Shown here: one piece after another, positions 31,627 through 34,340 of the stretch
Layout: every line of letters begins with the position of its first letter
Position numbering within the stretch: position 1 is the first letter of the stretch
Assembly (NCBI GenBank): GCA_017518705.1
Contig: JAFWUC010000024.1
Coordinates: 1 to 34,340 of the forward strand
Direction of reading: 5' to 3'
Length of the DNA stretch: 34,340 bases
Origin: Clostridia bacterium
GTDB taxonomy: Bacteria; Bacillota_A; Clostridia; Christensenellales; Aristaeellaceae
Translations under genes and position numbers: made by a program
Notes under the pieces: model-generated
What the model was told of the DNA's origin: nothing
What the model saw: only the letters and a program-made list of their open reading frames with translations
Databases searched by the model: none

Positions 31627-33609
31627 TCATCTGCTGCGTTCGGCAAGCACCACTGCCATCTCCCAGCTCTTCATGCCCCCGATGTGCACAGCGCTGTACT
31701 CCCCGCCGTTCACGGGACGGGTATCGAGCTGTATGTCGTCCCGGTTCAGGCTCAGGCTCACGGCGCTTGATACTTTCCCGCGCAGGCACAGGTCAAAGGG
31801 CCGCGCAGGAGACGTCTCGGCGTTTATCAGCAGCACTGCGGCGCGGTTTTCGTCCTCCCTGGCAAACACCGCGACCCGGGGCACATCGTATTCGTCTTCA
31901 GGTTCCAGCCAGATGTCCGCGCCCAGCGTTTTGAACAGTTCCCTGATCAGGCGCATACGGCCCGGCGTGCCCGTGAACCGGTAGGGGTTATACCCCAGCG
32001 TGACTGTCTGACCGCATTTTACGGCGCAGATCTCGTCTTTCTGCCCGTATGGCCGGGCAGTGTAGGCGAGCGCCTCCGCTTCCGGCGAAGTGAGCTCAAG
32101 GTCGTAGGCATTGCCGAATATGGCGCTCCTTGCCGCGCCCGCGAACTTGCCCGCCCAGGGCGTAGCGGCCAGCTTTTCCACGCCGCCGGTGCGCGCGGTT
32201 TTCACGCGTGCCCCCGCGCGCTCGCCGTATCCCCGCTCCCAAAGCGCCTCCAGAGCCTGACCGTCCAGTATGACCGGTTTCTCGAAGATGCGCCCGATCT
32301 CCTCATCCGAAAACGCATCAAGCGTCCTTCCCTGGATCAGGCTTCCCCACGCGCCTTTGGGGTCGGCGGTCACGGGGATGCCGAACACCGGCCACTCATG
32401 CACGAAACGGCTGGCATAGTAGTCGCTGTCATGCTCGTTAAACCACCCCTCGCTGCCCACTTTCATGGCGCTCATCATCCATTTGCTGTACGAGCCCCAC
32501 AGCCCCGACTGGGGCAGATCCCGGGCGAAACTCAGATACCGGTCGTAAAAAGCGCGGTTTTCACGAAGCAGCTTCAGTTCGTACTCCAAATGGCCGAAGG
32601 GCCTGTCTCCGCCCGCGTAATACATGTGATTCATCGCGACCCCGGTGCAGCCGCCCCAGATCGATATCGCCATCTCCATCATTCTGGTCTCCGGCGTTTT
32701 GTTGAGCGGGGTCCTGGGATGGCTCTCTTCCTCGTACTGCACGTCGTCCAGCGCCTCAGCCGGGATGTCCGCCACCTGACGCGACATCTCGTACGCCTTG
32801 TCAAACATCTCCATGGGCGTCTCATCCCAGTAAAAGCCGTGACCGGGGCGGGCGCTTTTGGCCCTGAGCGCCTTCATGCAGCGCTCTATATAGTTGCCCG
32901 CGTATGTGGTGTGCCCGTAACCTACGCTCATGAACGGCGTCTCTATGGACGGATCCACTTCGTCCACCGCCTCGCGCACGGTACGGCAGTATGCCGCGAG
33001 CCGTTCCGCTCCGTAAGCGGACCATTTTCTTCTGAGTTCGGTGTTTTCCGGCGCGTTCAGCGCCCTGACCAGCGTTTCCCTGTCCCCGAAACGTCCGCCC
33101 TCAAAGCCCTTTACGCAGCTTGGACAGAAGCAGGGATACTCTGCGCCGCCCAGGTGCGTAAAGCGGCAGTCGTCATCCACCCACACGAAGTCACATCCGG
33201 TGCGGGCATACAGCTTATATCTTTTTCGCGTGTACTCCAGAAACTCCGGCGAAACGGGGCAGGCAATGCGTGACGATACGCTGCCGTCATAGCCAACCAT
33301 GCCCTGATACGGCAGTTCCGGCTGCCCCTGACCGTTTTGGTAGCTTTCTCCCGCGCCGAAAGTCGGCCAGGGATTGATGCCCACCCTTATGCCTTTGGCG
33401 CGCGCCCGGGACGCATATCGTTTATACAGTTCACACTTCCGGGCGATCTCCTCCAGCGGTTCATACCCGCTGGATGTAGGCTCGGCTATGAATATCCACA
33501 GTTCATCCGCCGTCTGCCCTTCGTCGTTCATCATCTGAAGCAGCTGTTCAAACTCGCCGGGGTCCGCCATTTCTTCCACGCCCATGCGCCAGGAAAGCTT
33601 GTACCTCAT
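31627..33609 (-). CDS. putative TIM-barrel glycoside-hydrolase-like protein, family not assigned
   Basis: The 660-residue protein looks like a glycosidase barrel with a C-terminal beta region. FVWVDDDCRFTHLGG (141-155) resembles an acid-bearing strand end of clan A-type enzymes. CFCPSCVKGF (160-169) has three Cys, as found in several uncharacterised barrel proteins of this kind, and GFYWDETPMEM (about 259-269) offers another acid. The final 100 residues (AVFAREDENRAAVLLINAE and on) resemble a domain found after GH42-like enzymes. No signal peptide. GGAGGTAG lies before the ATG at 33609. The gene follows the thioesterase by 46 bases and faces GH95. Beta-galactosidase-like or related activity is a guess only. 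Confidence 0.7.
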   Translation of the reverse strand: MRYKLSWRMGVEEMADPGEFEQLLQMMNDEGQTADELWIFIAEPTSSGYEPLEEIARKCELYKRYASRARAKGIRVGINPWPTFGAGESYQNGQGQPELPYQGMVGYDGSVSSRIACPVSPEFLEYTRKRYKLYARTGCDFVWVDDDCRFTHLGGAEYPCFCPSCVKGFEGGRFGDRETLVRALNAPENTELRRKWSAYGAERLAAYCRTVREAVDEVDPSIETPFMSVGYGHTTYAGNYIERCMKALRAKSARPGHGFYWDETPMEMFDKAYEMSRQVADIPAEALDDVQYEEESHPRTPLNKTPETRMMEMAISIWGGCTGVAMNHMYYAGGDRPFGHLEYELKLLRENRAFYDRYLSFARDLPQSGLWGSYSKWMMSAMKVGSEGWFNEHDSDYYASRFVHEWPVFGIPVTADPKGAWGSLIQGRTLDAFSDEEIGRIFEKPVILDGQALEALWERGYGERAGARVKTARTGGVEKLAATPWAGKFAGAARSAIFGNAYDLELTSPEAEALAYTARPYGQKDEICAVKCGQTVTLGYNPYRFTGTPGRMRLIRELFKTLGADIWLEPEDEYDVPRVAVFAREDENRAAVLLINAETSPARPFDLCLRGKVSSAVSLSLNRDDIQLDTRPVNGGEYSAVHIGGMKSWEMAVVLAERSR

Positions 33610-33655
33610 GTCACTACCTCCGTTTTTTCAAAACAGAAACCGCGGTTTTGCGCGT

Positions 33656-34093
33656 TTATTCTTCGTTTTCCTTAACGGACGCCATCGCCGCTTCTATCGC
33701 GGCACAGAACTCCGGCAGTTCGCGTTTCATCCGCACAAACCCGCCCTCCTTCTTCAGAAAAACGTGCTCCGAGCGCGCCTTGCATACGATCTCATCCTTT
33801 TCGCCGAGCATTTCGTATCCTATGGTGAGTATCACGCCGTTGAAGCCTTCCACTGTGACCTTAATCTTGATCGTGTCTCCAAACACGCAGGGACGCTTGT
33901 ACTCGCACGAGACTGATCTTACGGGAGACACTACACCTTCTTCCTCCATTTTTCTGTACGAGAAGCCCAGCTTATCCATGAAATCGATGCGCGCCTCTTC
34001 CATCCAGCGTATGTAATTGGAGTGATGCACCATTCCCATCATGTCCGTCTCGTAATACTGGACTTTGTGAATGTAAAACCTGTCCCTGTCCAT
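33656..34093 (-). CDS. hotdog-fold acyl-CoA thioesterase (4-hydroxybenzoyl-CoA thioesterase type, YbgC/FadM-like)
   Basis: The 145-residue protein has the hotdog motif VQYYETDMMGMVHHSNYIRW (11-30), with the active-site Asp17 and following His, as in the YbgC/FadM group that hydrolyses short or medium acyl-CoA thioesters. EEARIDFMDKLG follows as the long helix. The start ATG at 34093 has GGGAGG four to five bases upstream; a longer frame from 34120 has no such site. It is probably cytosolic. It is the first gene after the promoter at about 34142-34171 and likely shares its transcript with the glycosidase-like gene at 31627-33609, since only 46 bases separate them and no clear terminator is seen. 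A role in the sugar pathway is not evident. Confidence 0.9.
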   Translation of the reverse strand: MDRDRFYIHKVQYYETDMMGMVHHSNYIRWMEEARIDFMDKLGFSYRKMEEEGVVSPVRSVSCEYKRPCVFGDTIKIKVTVEGFNGVILTIGYEMLGEKDEIVCKARSEHVFLKKEGGFVRMKRELPEFCAAIEAAMASVKENEE

Positions 34094-34141
34094 ATTGCCT
34101 CCCTGAATCCGGCAGATCATTACCGTATTCGCTTTGCAGAC

Positions 34142-34171
34142 ATTATATCACATCATTCGATTTAACGGCAA
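34142..34171 (-). promoter_or_regulatory. sigma-A promoter upstream of the thioesterase gene
   Basis: On the minus strand TTGCCG (34171-34166) and a perfect TATAAT (34147-34142), preceded by an extended TGA element, are separated by 18 bases. Transcription would begin near 34135, about 40 bases before the ATG at 34093. Confidence 0.75.
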
Positions 34172-34203
34172 CGTCATTGCTTATGCCATCTCCCGAATGG
34201 CAC

Positions 34204-34231
34204 AAAAAAACCACCGTATTGACGGTGGTTT
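34204..34231 (-). terminator. intrinsic terminator of the tRNA-Asn transcript
   Basis: On the minus strand AACCACCGT pairs with ACGGTGGTT (plus-strand 34209-34217 and 34222-34230) around a four-base loop, followed by T7 (A run 34204-34210). It begins five bases past the tRNA 3' end. Confidence 0.93.
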
Positions 34232-34233
34232 AC

Positions 34234-34306
<73 letters not shown>

Positions 34307-34340
34307 ATATCATATGCCGTGGCTCCGCTCGGTCCGCTTC

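Noticed and set aside
33610..33655. A terminator between the thioesterase and the glycosidase-like gene
   Set aside because: There is a short AAACCGCGGTTT palindrome but the following T content is weak and interrupted, so read-through is more likely.

Overview
This window looks like a chromosomal segment of a fairly GC-rich, Gram-positive anaerobe in class Clostridia, possibly a Christensenellales-like gut lineage. The evidence is strong GGAGG-type ribosome binding sites, consensus sigma-A promoters with 17-nt spacers, U-tract terminators, a tRNA gene without an encoded CCA end, and an LplABC-like oligosaccharide importer lacking its own ATPase. The taxonomic call is inference. No mobile element, CRISPR array, rRNA or transcription factor gene is visible.

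Most of the window is a polysaccharide utilisation locus built around uronic-acid glycans of the pectin/rhamnogalacturonan type. Two large operons diverge from a shared regulatory region at about 10864-11074. The leftward operon encodes two CUT1 permeases and a solute-binding protein (10863-7398) and then a terminator. It continues with a beta-lactamase-fold hydrolase, a Cys-rich Gfo/Idh dehydrogenase, an internal promoter, a NagB-like deaminase/isomerase, a second Gfo/Idh dehydrogenase and a cytoplasmic GH28 polygalacturonase (ending at 1336). The rightward operon (11075-23115, ten tightly packed genes ended by a strong terminator) encodes NagA, a duplicated alpha/beta hydrolase, a GH4 uronidase with a CHG motif, a ceramidase-N-terminal-like protein, an SDR-type epimerase lacking the catalytic Lys, a DHDPS/NAL-family aldolase, a second alpha/beta hydrolase, a UroD-like protein, a second beta-lactamase-fold hydrolase and a GH105 unsaturated-uronyl hydrolase. 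None of the hydrolases shows a signal peptide. The likely scheme is uptake of oligosaccharides, removal of ester groups by up to five esterase-like enzymes, cleavage by GH28/GH4/GH105 inside the cell, then processing of uronate and amino-sugar products.

From 23193 a separate operon encodes a binding protein, a fused double permease and an ATPase of the 'ferric-iron type' ABC family, followed by a HAD phosphatase. Because NagA and NagB need phosphorylated amino sugars and no kinase or PTS is present, an AfuABC-like sugar-phosphate importer is an attractive hypothesis.

The right end holds a SpoU/TrmH-family RNA methyltransferase (leftward), a GH95 alpha-L-fucosidase/galactosidase under its own promoter with a perfect dyad over the -35 box, an unassigned TIM-barrel glycosidase-like protein, a hotdog thioesterase and a tRNA-Asn gene. 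The left edge holds the 3' end of an unrecognised gene and a small alpha/beta hydrolase, closed by a bidirectional terminator.
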